From Candidatus Methylomirabilota bacterium (GTDB taxonomy: Bacteria; Methylomirabilota; Methylomirabilia; Rokubacteriales; CSP1-6): DNA of 64,000 nucleotides. The notes under the pieces were generated by a model. The model was not told the origin of the DNA and did no database searches. It was given only the letters and a program-made list of their open reading frames with translations. Location: positions 1 through 64,000 of the forward strand of contig DASTFB010000040.1 in the NCBI GenBank assembly GCA_035709005.1, written 5' to 3'. A program made the position numbers and the translations under genes. Position 1 is the first letter of the stretch; each line of letters starts with the position of its first letter. This document shows positions 26,126-35,919 of the stretch, piece after piece.

Positions 26126-26756
26126 CGAGTACGACGCTCGACGACTTCACCGAGCTCTCCGGTTGGAGCCCGGTGACGTCGGGACAGGCGCAACTCCGCA
26201 TTTCCGGGGATCGAGGGCCCCGGGACGGCGCCATGCGGCTCGACTTCGATTTCAAAGGTAGTGGCGGCTTCGTCGTGGCCCGCAAGCGCTTGTCGTTCCC
26301 GCTGCCGGAGTCCGCTCGAGCCTTCACCGATACGTTCAGGACGGCGGCGCGCACATCCTGGTCAATCGCGACGGGGCCGCGCTGCAGCCCGGTCCCCGTC
26401 GTTACGCGCGATCGTGGATCCGCGACGGCGCGACCATGGCGGCGACCCTGCTGCGCGCAGGCTGCACCGAGGAGGTCCGGGACTATCTTCGCTGGTACGG
26501 GCGCCATCAGGCCCCCGACGGGACCATCCCGTGCTGCGTCGACAGTAACGGCCCCGACTGGCTCGCGGAATACGACAGCCAGGGTGAGTTCATCTACGCC
26601 GTCATGGAGTACTTCCGCTTCACCGGAGATCGCGTCTTCCTCTCCGAGATGTGGCCGGTGGTGGCCAGATCCGTCGATCGGATCGAAGCGCTGCGCAGCC
26701 AGCGCCTCACGGCCGAGTTCCCGACGCCGGAGAAACGGGCCTACTATGGGCTGCTG
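26122..26756 (+). pseudogene. carbohydrate-active protein remnant: N-terminal binding domain joined to a six-hairpin glycosidase piece
   Basis: GTG 26122 overlaps the GH94-like stop. Residues 1-62 (TTLDDFTELSGWSPVTSGQAQ to KRLSFPLPE) resemble a CBM11/discoidin-like jelly-roll start. Near 26320 the frame changes. The new frame (26325 on) reads VQDGGAHILVNRDG, RRYARSWIRDGATMAATLLRAG, DYLRWYGRHQAPDG, EYDSQGEFIYAVMEYFRFTGD and ends at KRAYYGLLPES near 26756. This is an (alpha/alpha)6 glycosidase fragment. A large internal deletion and lost C-terminus are inferred. Confidence 0.6.
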
Positions 26757-27096
26757 CCGGAGTCTGCGAACACTGGAACTCGATGATGTGCTGGAGCGAA
26801 TGGGCGGCCTGAGCGTTCAGCGGGACTGGGGCGAAGCGCTCTCGCTCGGCGAGCAGCAGCTGCTCTGTATCGCCCGGGTGGTTCTCGCCGCGCCTCGCTT
26901 CGTTTTCCTCGAACGACCCAGCGCGGCCCTCGGGGCCCCACAGGTCGATCGGGTCTTGCGCCTGCTCCGGGAGCGGTCGATCACGTACATCACGGTTGGG
27001 GGCGGCGGCGACCGGACGGACGACTACCACTTCATCCTCGAGCTTGCCGGCGACGGCGGATGGGCCTGGAAAGCGCTCGGAGTCGCCGTGAGTTAG
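26757..27096 (+). pseudogene. C-terminal fragment of an SbmA/BacA-type ABC transporter ATPase
   Basis: From about 26757 the frame reads RTLELDDVLERMGGLSVQRDWGEALSLGEQQLLCIARVVLAAPRFVFLERPSAALG and on to WAWKALGVAVS. It contains the ABC signature LSLGEQQ and a Walker B-like FVFLE (usual FVFLD). Transmembrane and Walker A parts are absent. The fragment follows directly on the glycosidase piece, so two unrelated genes were joined here. Confidence 0.65.
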
Positions 27097-27131
27097 ACTA
27101 TCGGCGAACTCGCGGAGGGGAGGAGAATCTC

Positions 27132-27887
27132 ATGGCGTTCTACGAAAGAGGCCCGGTCCGTATCTACTACGAAGAGGTGGGTTCCGGCTTCCCCCTGTTG
27201 CTCATCCCGGGCGGCGGGCTCAATTCGGCACTTTCCTCCTGGCAGACAGCCTCGCCCTTCAACCCGATGGAACGGTACCACGACGACTTCCGCTGCATCT
27301 GCGCTGACCTGCGCAACGCCGACCCCGGGCAATCCAGCGGCCCGCTCGAGATCGACCGCCCCTGGGACGCCTATACGGACGACCAGCTCGGGCTGATGGA
27401 CCACCTCGGCATCCGGGAGTTCATGGTCATGGGCTTCTGCATCGGCGGGCCGATGATCCACAACCTTCTCAAGCGGGCACCAGAGCGCGTCGTCGCGGCC
27501 GCGATGATGCAACCCAGCGGGTTCAGGCCCGAGATGCCGGACCTCTTCTACCAGAACAACATGACGAAGTGGGGACCGCAGCTCTGCGCGAGGCGCCCCG
27601 AGGTCACGATGGCCACTGTCCACGACTTCCTCACCAGCATGTACACGAAGCGTGCCGACTTCGTGTTCACCGTATCGCGCGATTTCGTGCGCTCCATCCG
27701 GACGCCGCTGCTGATCGCGCCCGACGACGTGCCCGCGCACCCGTACAAGGTCGCGATGGAGGTGGCCAGCCTCGCCCCGAATGCCGAGGTGACGATCTAT
27801 CCTTGGAAGGATTCGCAGGAGCACATCGACCAGGTCGTGGAGCACGCGCGGCGCTTCCTCAAGGCGCACGAACCCGTCAGAGCTTAG
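27132..27887 (+). CDS. alpha/beta hydrolase with Cys in the nucleophile elbow
   Basis: The 251-aa protein has an alpha/beta hydrolase fold: PLLLIPGGG oxyanion strand, VMGFCIGGP nucleophile elbow with C103 in place of Ser, LLIAPDDVPAHP (acid strand) and SQEHIDQV with the candidate catalytic His. A Cys nucleophile recalls dienelactone hydrolases, though Cys also occurs in non-hydrolytic members. ATG 27132 follows GAGGGGAGGAG. It begins a tight same-strand run with a CMD protein and an LLM flavin oxidoreductase, suggesting degradation of an organic (perhaps aromatic or cyclic) compound. Confidence 0.85.
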   Translation: MAFYERGPVRIYYEEVGSGFPLLLIPGGGLNSALSSWQTASPFNPMERYHDDFRCICADLRNADPGQSSGPLEIDRPWDAYTDDQLGLMDHLGIREFMVMGFCIGGPMIHNLLKRAPERVVAAAMMQPSGFRPEMPDLFYQNNMTKWGPQLCARRPEVTMATVHDFLTSMYTKRADFVFTVSRDFVRSIRTPLLIAPDDVPAHPYKVAMEVASLAPNAEVTIYPWKDSQEHIDQVVEHARRFLKAHEPVRA

Positions 27888-27925
27888 GAACGCGGAGCCG
27901 CGCCCCACCGGGGGCAGAGGTGACC

Positions 27926-28483
27926 ATGAGCGAGGGACGCTTCACCACGTTGACGGCCGAGACCATGACGCCGGAGCAGAAGCGCGTGGCGGAAGCCATC
28001 CAGTCGGGGCCACGCGGCGCGGGCCTTCGCGGGCCGTTCAACGCACTTTTGCGTAGTCCGGAGCTGTGCGATCTCGTCCAGCGGGTCGGCGCTTTCGTGC
28101 GGTTCAACACGTCGATCCCGGCGCGGGTCAACGAGCTGGCCATCATCATGGCCGGGCGGAAGTGGACGGCGCAGTACGAGTTCTACGCGCATCGGCGGCT
28201 CGCCATCGAGGCGGGCCTCAAGCCGGCCATCGCCGATGCTATCGCCGCCGGCACCCGTCCCGCCGGCATGGCGGAGGACGAGGCGATCGTGTACGACTTC
28301 GTCGCCGAGCTGCTGGCGACGGGCCAGGTGTCGGACGCCGCCTTTGCGCGCGTGAAGGCGGCCTTCGGTGAGCGCGGCGTGGTGGACCTGGTGGGCGCGG
28401 TCGGCTATTACAGCCTCGTATCGATGGTGCTGAACGTCGCGCGCGTCCCCCTGCCGGCCGGTGTCGACCCCCCGCTGAAGTAG
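27926..28483 (+). CDS. carboxymuconolactone decarboxylase-family protein
   Basis: The 185-aa all-helical protein matches CMD family members: MTPEQKRVAEAIQSGPRG, GPFNALLRSPELCDLVQRVGAFVRFNTSIPARVNELAIIM, and WTAQYEFYAHRRLAIEAGL. The AhpD-type CxxC is absent, so it is of the decarboxylase or unknown subtype, not a peroxidase. ATG 27926 was chosen over longer antisense-like extensions because the conserved N-terminus starts there. It is 38 bp after the hydrolase and 62 bp before the LLM gene. Confidence 0.88.
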   Translation: MSEGRFTTLTAETMTPEQKRVAEAIQSGPRGAGLRGPFNALLRSPELCDLVQRVGAFVRFNTSIPARVNELAIIMAGRKWTAQYEFYAHRRLAIEAGLKPAIADAIAAGTRPAGMAEDEAIVYDFVAELLATGQVSDAAFARVKAAFGERGVVDLVGAVGYYSLVSMVLNVARVPLPAGVDPPLK

Positions 28484-28545
28484 CTGCTCCGAACATGAGT
28501 GCGCGGCTCCCAGATCCGCCCCGCTCTCGACTGGAGGATGAGCCG

Positions 28546-29589
28546 ATGGAGTTCGGGATCTTCAATCTGATGGGGTCGCGCGAGGCGGACAAGCCGACCG
28601 CGCAGGTGTTCGGTGAAGTCACCGAGCAGACGAGGCTGGCCGACGAGCTCGGCTACACGACTGCCTGGTTCGCCGAGCACCACTTCTCGAACTATTGCTT
28701 GTGCGCGTCGCCGTTGATGATGGTGGCCCATTGCGCCTCGATCACCAGGCGGATTCGGCTCGGCACCGCGGTCGTGGTGTTGCCCCTGTACAACCCGGCG
28801 CGGCTGGCCGCCGAGATCGCCACGGCCGACGCGTTATCGAACGGCCGCCTGATGCTCGGCGTCGGATCCGGGTATCAGCCCTACGAATTCGAGCGGTTCG
28901 GGATCGACATCGCGCAGAATCTCGAAATGACCGAGGAGCTCTGCGACATCCTCGAGCTGGCCTTCAGCCGGGATTTCTTCAGCTACAACGGCAAACACTA
29001 CCGGATGCCAGACACGCATATCCCCTCCCGCCCGGTGCAGAACCCGCTGCCGATCTACGTCGCCGGCCACAGCCCGGCGATGTTCCAGACCGCCGCGCGG
29101 CGTGGCTATCGAGTCCTGTCGTCGGGCCGGGTCGGCGGCCCCACGTTTCTGGCCGAGCAGTATGCCGACATGGTCGCCGCGTTCGCCGCCGAGAACGCGC
29201 CCCTGTCGCGGGCGCACATCACCATCAACCGCTTCGCCCACATCACCGACAGCCGCGACGAGGGGATGCGCTTTGCCGAGAACGCGCGCTATCAGACGCG
29301 GCTGGCGTCGAGTCTCAGGCGCCGGCAGGAAGTCATGCGCGGCACCGTGCTGGTCGATGTCCCGTACCCCGACGAGCCGTCGCTCGAGACCATCCACGAC
29401 AATCTGCTGATCGGTGATGTCGACACGATCGCCGAGAAGCTCGTCGCCGAGGTCCACGCGACCAAGTTCGTGCAGGTGTGCTTCTCGTTCAAGGTCGGGA
29501 ATACGCCGCACAAGGCGGCGATGCGCTCGATGGAGCTGATGATCGGCGAGGTCAAGCCGAAGGTGGAACAAGCGCTCGTGAGAGCATGA
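28546..29589 (+). CDS. LLM-class flavin-dependent oxidoreductase (luciferase-like)
   Basis: The 347-aa TIM-barrel protein shows bacterial-luciferase-like features: MEFGIFNLM, ADELGYTTAWFAEHHFSNY, RIRLGTAVVVLPLYNPARLAAEIATADALSNGRLMLGVGSGY and NPLPIYVAGHSP. Members are FMN (or F420)-dependent monooxygenases or dehydrogenases; the co-substrate is not evident. ATG 28546 has TGGAGGA 7 nt upstream. It overlaps the EVE-domain gene by ATGA and is preceded by hydrolase and CMD genes, consistent with an oxidative catabolic module. Confidence 0.9.
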   Translation: MEFGIFNLMGSREADKPTAQVFGEVTEQTRLADELGYTTAWFAEHHFSNYCLCASPLMMVAHCASITRRIRLGTAVVVLPLYNPARLAAEIATADALSNGRLMLGVGSGYQPYEFERFGIDIAQNLEMTEELCDILELAFSRDFFSYNGKHYRMPDTHIPSRPVQNPLPIYVAGHSPAMFQTAARRGYRVLSSGRVGGPTFLAEQYADMVAAFAAENAPLSRAHITINRFAHITDSRDEGMRFAENARYQTRLASSLRRRQEVMRGTVLVDVPYPDEPSLETIHDNLLIGDVDTIAEKLVAEVHATKFVQVCFSFKVGNTPHKAAMRSMELMIGEVKPKVEQALVRA

Positions 29590-29996
29590 ACTGGCTCGTC
29601 AAGGAGGAACCCACCCACTACGGGTTCGAGGCGCTCGTGAAGGACAGGAAGGCCGTCTGGAGCGGCGTCAGGAACGCGCTGGCCCAGAGGCATCTTCGCG
29701 CCATCAAGAAGGGCGACCACATCTTCTATTACCACACCGGCGATGAGAAGGCGGTGGTCGGGATCGCCAGGGCGCTGTCCGCCGCCTATCCGGATCCGGA
29801 GGACGCAAGCGGCAAGTATGTGGCGGTGGATATCGCGCCGGTCAAGCGGCTTCCCAGGCCGGTGACGCTCGCCGAGTTCAAGGCCGACCCAGCTTTCAAG
29901 GACTTTGCGCTGGTCCGCATCGCGCGGCTGTCGGTGATGCCCGTCACCGATGCGGAGTGGGCGCGGATCGAGCGCATGGCAAGGAAGGCCGACTAG
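29586..29996 (+). CDS. EVE-domain protein
   Basis: The 136-aa single-domain EVE (PUA-like) protein has NWLVKEEPTHYGFEALVKD, WSGVRNALAQRHLRAIKKGDHIFYYHTGDEKAVVGIARA and FALVRIARLSVMPVTDAEW. EVE domains bind modified bases in DNA or RNA; the actual ligand here is unknown. ATG 29586 overlaps the LLM stop as ATGA. The gene end overlaps the convergent Gfo/Idh gene by 4 bp. Confidence 0.92.
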   Translation: MNWLVKEEPTHYGFEALVKDRKAVWSGVRNALAQRHLRAIKKGDHIFYYHTGDEKAVVGIARALSAAYPDPEDASGKYVAVDIAPVKRLPRPVTLAEFKADPAFKDFALVRIARLSVMPVTDAEWARIERMARKAD

Positions 29997-31108
29997 CTGG
30001 CGAAGGTTTGGTCCAACCTGACCGAGCGGCCGGTGGCGGAGGATCGCTCGATTGCGTCGATCAGCTTGTGGCGCCGGACGGCGAGGGCGAAGTCGACGTC
30101 GAAGGAGCCACGGCCGCGCAGAGCCTCGGCGGCGCGCGCGTACGCCTGGGCGACGTTGTAGGGCTGGCCGCTCGGCGTGCCGGCCGGAACGACCTTGTAC
30201 CTGGCCGGGACGGGCATCGCCGCGAGGGGTTCTTTGCCCCTGCCCGCGTGCACCTCGCTGCCTCCGGTGTTGAACGAGCCTTCCGCACGGATGACCAGGG
30301 CGCCCTCGCGCCCGTAGATCTCGATCCGGTTACCACCGGGATTCGAGGGGACGGCGGCGACATTGACCGACACCTCGGCGCCGCTCACCATGCGGCCGAC
30401 CACGTTGATGCTGTCCGGTGAGTCGACCGGGACCGCCTTTCCCTCCAGGGTTCGCCACTCCGGGATCCGCGTCGTCACCCGGGCCGAGACCTCGGCTAAC
30501 TCGCCGAGCACGGCGCAGAGCGCGTCGATGGCGTGGCCGCCCGTGATGGTCAGTACGTTGGCGCCGTTCGCGCGGACGCCCTGCCAGATGCGACCCGGAC
30601 CCCGCTGGAGCTGGGCCGGCACGACGCAGGTCAGGTTCGCCGTGAGCACGTCGCCGATGTAGCCCTCCCGGATGAGATCGCTTGCGTAGAGGATCGCCGG
30701 GGCGCTGCGCGCCTGCAGACCGACGATCGTCTTGATGGAGCGCTGGCCGGCGAGGCCCGCCATTTCCTCCGCCTCGGCCAGCGTCCTGCCCAGCGGCCAT
30801 TCGCAGAACACGGCCTTTCCCGCCTGCAGGCCGGCCATCACCAGATCGCGGTGCCCGGGCACCCGCACGCAGACGACGATGAGGTCGACCTCCGGATGCG
30901 CCGCCATGTCGCTGAACCGGTGGAATGCCCGCTCGACGCCGAACGCCGCGGCCGAGGCCCTGGCCGTGTCCTCGTGCGCGGTGCAGACCGCCTTCAGCTC
31001 GTACTGGGGCAGAGCTTTCAGGGCGGGGACGTGGGCATTGGCCCCCCAGCCGCTGCCCCCTGGTGTCACGGTCGCTCCCACGATTCCCACGCGAATCTTG
31101 TCCGTCAT
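29993..31108 (-). CDS. Gfo/Idh/MocA-family oxidoreductase
   Basis: The 371-aa NAD(P)-dependent dehydrogenase has an N-terminal Rossmann fold (RVGIVGATVTPGGSGWGANAHVPALKAL), then FCEWPLGRTLAEAEEM, the family EKP-like motif with W in place of K. The C-terminal alpha/beta domain includes IWQGVRANGANVLTITGGHAIDALC. The substrate is probably a sugar or polyol but not specified. The lysine of EKP often acts in catalysis, so EWP suggests an altered reaction. ATG 31108 has GGGAGG upstream. It is a monocistronic gene convergent with the EVE gene. Confidence 0.88.
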   Translation of the reverse strand: MTDKIRVGIVGATVTPGGSGWGANAHVPALKALPQYELKAVCTAHEDTARASAAAFGVERAFHRFSDMAAHPEVDLIVVCVRVPGHRDLVMAGLQAGKAVFCEWPLGRTLAEAEEMAGLAGQRSIKTIVGLQARSAPAILYASDLIREGYIGDVLTANLTCVVPAQLQRGPGRIWQGVRANGANVLTITGGHAIDALCAVLGELAEVSARVTTRIPEWRTLEGKAVPVDSPDSINVVGRMVSGAEVSVNVAAVPSNPGGNRIEIYGREGALVIRAEGSFNTGGSEVHAGRGKEPLAAMPVPARYKVVPAGTPSGQPYNVAQAYARAAEALRGRGSFDVDFALAVRRHKLIDAIERSSATGRSVRLDQTFAS

Positions 31109-31138
31109 CCTGGACCTCCCGGCGGCGACAGTACCTCC

Positions 31139-31888
31139 TCACACCTCCGCTCCGCCAGCGGAACCTTCCGGCCCGATGCGGCCTCCGGTCACGCGGCGCT
31201 CGGCTTCGACCTTGAGCGGTCCGAGCATCAGTCGTCGAATCAGGATGATGCCGGGCGACAGGCATGACCAGTACAGGCGGAACCGCGCGCGGGCTGCGGG
31301 GTCGGTGGCGATGGCGCGTGTTTCGCCACGGAAGATCGAAGCGGCCGGCCCGTCCGGATCGGCGCGAAGCGTCCAGGCAATCTTGACGTACCCGGGTTCG
31401 GCGAAGGCGGCGAAGGCCTCGGCGGGCACGCCGCGGAACGTGGGGTTCGGCTCCCAGGGTTTCGTGACCGCGCCCACGACCACCGCTCGTCCGGGCAGCT
31501 CGTCCAGAACGACCCATCCGAGCGACTGCACCAGCGCCAGCAGACCGCGCGGTCGCACGTGCTCGTCCGGCGTGGCGCCGAGGATCAACTCGCGGCTCTT
31601 GAAGATGAGACGCACGATCCGGCTCTGGAGGAGATCCATCTCGCGCGCGGCCGCGAAGGTCACCGCGGCCGGCGCGGCGATCAGGACGTGATGCCGCTCG
31701 ACGACCTCGTACTCGGGCATGAACCGGTCGAGCAGTGGATCCGCTTCGTTCGCGGCCGGTCGTGGAGCGCGCCCATAGCGGGACCACGCGGTCGCGACGT
31801 AGATCGCGTAGGCGGCGGCGGCCAGCCCCGCGCCGGCCGTCAGCCATCGGAGGCCCGATCGCAGGGACGAGGTCGTGACCGGTTTCAG
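31139..31888 (-). CDS. membrane-anchored SRPBCC-like protein, start unclear (CTG?)
   Basis: The conserved SRPBCC-like body starts at ATG 31720 (YEVVERHHVLIAAPAAVTFAAAREMD). The same frame is open upstream and encodes a convincing membrane segment: SGLRWLTAGAGLAAAAYAIYVATAWSRYG, then a short linker PLLDRFMPEYEV. No ATG, GTG or TTG occurs upstream in frame. CTG 31888, 7 nt after the stop of the preceding PLP gene, would give 249 aa. With ATG 31720 it would be 193 aa and lack the anchor. The function is unknown; homologues are ligand-binding START-like proteins. Confidence 0.55.
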   Translation of the reverse strand: MKPVTTSSLRSGLRWLTAGAGLAAAAYAIYVATAWSRYGRAPRPAANEADPLLDRFMPEYEVVERHHVLIAAPAAVTFAAAREMDLLQSRIVRLIFKSRELILGATPDEHVRPRGLLALVQSLGWVVLDELPGRAVVVGAVTKPWEPNPTFRGVPAEAFAAFAEPGYVKIAWTLRADPDGPAASIFRGETRAIATDPAARARFRLYWSCLSPGIILIRRLMLGPLKVEAERRVTGGRIGPEGSAGGAEV

Positions 31889-31895
31889 GAGGTGG

Positions 31896-33130
31896 TCAAC
31901 TCTCGGCGAACGCCCGATCGAGGGCCTGAGCGAGGTCGGCGATGAGATCGTCGGCGTCCTCGATCCCGACCGCGTAACGGATGAGATTATCCTTGATCCC
32001 GATCTGGAGGCGTTCCTCGCTGGTCAGCTCGTAGAAGCTCATGATCGCGGGTTGCTCGATGAGGCTCTCCGCCCCGCCCAGCGAGGCCGCGATGTGCGGG
32101 ATGGTGCAGGCGTCCACCACCCGGGAGGCGGCATCGATGTCGCCGCGCACCTCGAAGGAGACGACGCCGCCGAAGCCACGCATCTGTCGCTTGGCAATGT
32201 CGTGCTCGGGGTGGTTCGGCAACCCCGCGTAGTGAACGGCGGCGACTCGGGGGTGGGCGGCGAGAAACTCCGCGACGGCCTGCGCGTTGGCGTTCTGCCG
32301 TTCCATGCGCAGCGCGAAGGTCTTGAGCCCCCGCACCAGCAAGTACGCCGCGAAGGGATCGACGACGGCGCCGGTGATTCCCTGCAGTCCCCGGATGGCA
32401 TCCACCAGCTCGCGGGAGGCCAGCACAGCGCCGGCGAGAAGGTCGTTGTGGCCGCCCAGGTATTTGGTCGCGGAGTGCACGACCACGTCAGCTCCCCATT
32501 CGAGGGGGCGCTGATTGTAGGGCGTGGCGAACGTGGCGTCGATGACCGTCTTGACCCGGTGCCGACGACCGATCGCGGCGAATCGCTCCAGATCGAGGAT
32601 GCGGTTGTAGGGATTCGTCGGCGACTCGCTCACCAGGGCCCGGGTGGTGGGCCGGATGGCGTCCTCCAGGGCTTCGTAATCGCCGGCCGGCACCGTGGAG
32701 ACCTCGATGCCGTAGCGGGAAAGCGTCTGGTTCAGGAACTGGCGCGTCCGCCGGTAGCTGTCATCGGTAACGACCACGTGGGTGCTGCGGGCGAGCAAGG
32801 CGAACAGCGCCGTGGTCATCGCACCCATGCCGCTGGCAAAGAGCAGACAATCCCCGGCGCCCTCGAGCGCGGCGAGCTTGGCCTCGGCGACGCGCTGGGT
32901 GGGGTTGCCATAGCGCCCGTACTCGATGCGCTCGATCTTACCGTCGAAGTGGTCCTTCAGCTCCTGCGTATTGGCGAAAGTGTAGGTGGCGGTCTGCACG
33001 ATGGGCGTGGCCAGGGCGTGGGCCGGTTTGGGACGTGGCTCGCCGCCGTGCACGGCCAACGTGCTGGGGCCGAGCGGTTGCTTGGGCGGCTCGACCTGCC
33101 TGCTGCGAGGAGGCGCGACCCGCTCGTCCA

Positions 33131-33131
<1 letters not shown>
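31896..33131 (-). CDS. cystathionine gamma-synthase-family PLP enzyme
   Basis: The 411-aa enzyme belongs to the Cys/Met metabolism PLP family. Motifs are TPIVQTATYTFANT, YGRYGNPTQRVAEAKLAALEGA, FASGMGAMTTALFAL, SESPTNPYNRILDL, and HSATKYLGGHND with the PLP lysine at K223. It probably handles an activated homoserine or cystathionine in the aspartate-derived pathway. ATG 33131 overlaps the threonine synthase stop as ATGA (GTG 33134 is an alternative). Coupling to thrC puts both enzymes at the homoserine branch point, where they compete for or share substrates. Confidence 0.9.
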
Positions 33132-34477
<1,346 letters not shown>

Positions 34478-34612
34478 GCCGAGGCCAGTATAGCGCCGCC
34501 GGGCTGCCCGGCGCCCGGCGCTCCGTATCCTTGACCGCTCCGCGGCGCCGGACTACCTTGCTGTCTATCGAGACTCGGCTCGCCGAGGGACCACGAAACA
34601 GGGAGAGTCGCC

Positions 34613-34939
34613 ATGACGGTCTATGAGCTACGCACCTACACCCTTCAGGTCGGCAAGATGGCCGAGGCGGTCAAGCTGTACACGGAGTTCGGGTTCCCGG
34701 CGCTCCAGAAGGGCGGCCAGGACAAGAAGCTGATCGGCTACTTCCAGGCCGACACGGGCACGATCAACCAGCTCGTCCATCTGTGGAAGTTCGACGACGA
34801 TGCCGACCGGCGCGCGCACTGGGCGTCGGTGTTCGCCAACAAGGATTTCATCGAAGGCTTTGCCGCGAAATTCCGGCCCCTGGTCGTGTCCCAGGAGGTC
34901 AAGCTGCTGACCGCGGCGCCGTGGGGACCGCACCCCTGA
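34613..34939 (+). CDS. NIPSNAP-family protein
   Basis: The 108-aa ferredoxin-like (dimeric alpha/beta barrel) protein has the family opening TVYELRTYTLQVGKMAEAVKLY. LIGYFQADTGTINQLVHLWKFDDDADRRAHW and FAAKFRPLVVSQEVKLL follow. Members are small and of poorly known function, often with catabolic genes. ATG 34613 has CAGGGAGA upstream. It is followed 18 bp later by the PAC2 gene, on the same strand. Confidence 0.9.
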   Translation: MTVYELRTYTLQVGKMAEAVKLYTEFGFPALQKGGQDKKLIGYFQADTGTINQLVHLWKFDDDADRRAHWASVFANKDFIEGFAAKFRPLVVSQEVKLLTAAPWGPHP

Positions 34940-34957
34940 GAGGTTCAGAGGATCGCC

Positions 34958-35857
34958 ATGGATAACGTGCAGTTCGAGCGCGAGCCGCCGGCCGGGTTGA
35001 CGACGATGGTCATGGCATTCGGGGGATGGATCGATGCCGGCCGGGCGGCGACGGGCGCCTTGCGACACCTGGCCCGAGACCTGGGGGCCACACGACTCGC
35101 CCGGATCGACCCTGAAGAATTCTTCGTGTTCACCCTGGAACGCCCCGAGGTCCGGTTGAAGGCCGATGGGGGTCGTGACATTCACTGGCCGCGGAGCGAG
35201 TTCTTCTCGTGGCATCCAGGGCAGGGCCGTGACGGCCTCCTGCTGTTCAGCGGCCCCGAGCCACATCTGCGCTGGCGCGCCTACAGCAAGGCGTTCCTGG
35301 ACGTGGCTGAGCGCTGTGGGGTGAGACGGATCGTCTCGCTCGGAGCCCTCCTGGCCGGCGCTCCTCATACGCGGCCGGTGCGTGTCACAGCCCGCTGCAG
35401 CGACGCCTCCACCCGCTCGTTGCTCGAAGCATGGGGCATGTACCGTCCGCCGACCTACGAAGGACCGACCGGTATCTCGACGGCCCTGCTGGACGCCGCG
35501 GAGCGACGGGGAATGCAGTACGTCGGCTTCATGGGGCAAGCGCCGCACTATCTGCAAGATACCGAGAACCCGGCGGCGATTCAGGCCCTGGTGTCCTGCA
35601 CGGCGCGCCTGCTCGATCTGAGCCCGGACCTGTCCCACTTCGCCGAGGCCATCCGGGAGTTCCGCGCGCAGTGTGATCAGGCGGTGGCTCGGGACCGCGC
35701 GACCCGAGAGCACGTGCGGCAGCTGGAGCAGCAATACGACGCCGAGGCACGCGAGGAGCCGCCACCGCTACCTGGCGGAGAGCTGGACTCCGAGAAGCTG
35801 ATGCAGGATCTCCAGGATTTCCTGCGCAGGCAGCGAGAAGGCGGGGCACAAGGGTGA
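34958..35857 (+). CDS. PAC2 (proteasome assembly chaperone-like) family protein
   Basis: The 299-aa protein matches bacterial PAC2 proteins. TMVMAFGGWIDAGRAATGALRHLARDLG leads, followed by RIDPEEFFVFTLERPEVRL, RRIVSLGALLAGAPHTRPVRVTA, and YEGPTGISTALLDAAERRGMQYVGFMGQAPHYL. The C-terminal 60 residues are charged and probably coiled-coil. The role in bacteria is unknown; some genomes with a proteasome carry it near proteasome genes, but none are seen here. ATG 34958 is close to the NIPSNAP stop, suggesting an operon. Confidence 0.88.
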   Translation: MDNVQFEREPPAGLTTMVMAFGGWIDAGRAATGALRHLARDLGATRLARIDPEEFFVFTLERPEVRLKADGGRDIHWPRSEFFSWHPGQGRDGLLLFSGPEPHLRWRAYSKAFLDVAERCGVRRIVSLGALLAGAPHTRPVRVTARCSDASTRSLLEAWGMYRPPTYEGPTGISTALLDAAERRGMQYVGFMGQAPHYLQDTENPAAIQALVSCTARLLDLSPDLSHFAEAIREFRAQCDQAVARDRATREHVRQLEQQYDAEAREEPPPLPGGELDSEKLMQDLQDFLRRQREGGAQG

Positions 35858-35919
35858 GACGGTAGCCCCGGCTCCGATGTGCGGAACCGGGGCTGACCCC
35901 CGCCTGCAGGCAGATCACC

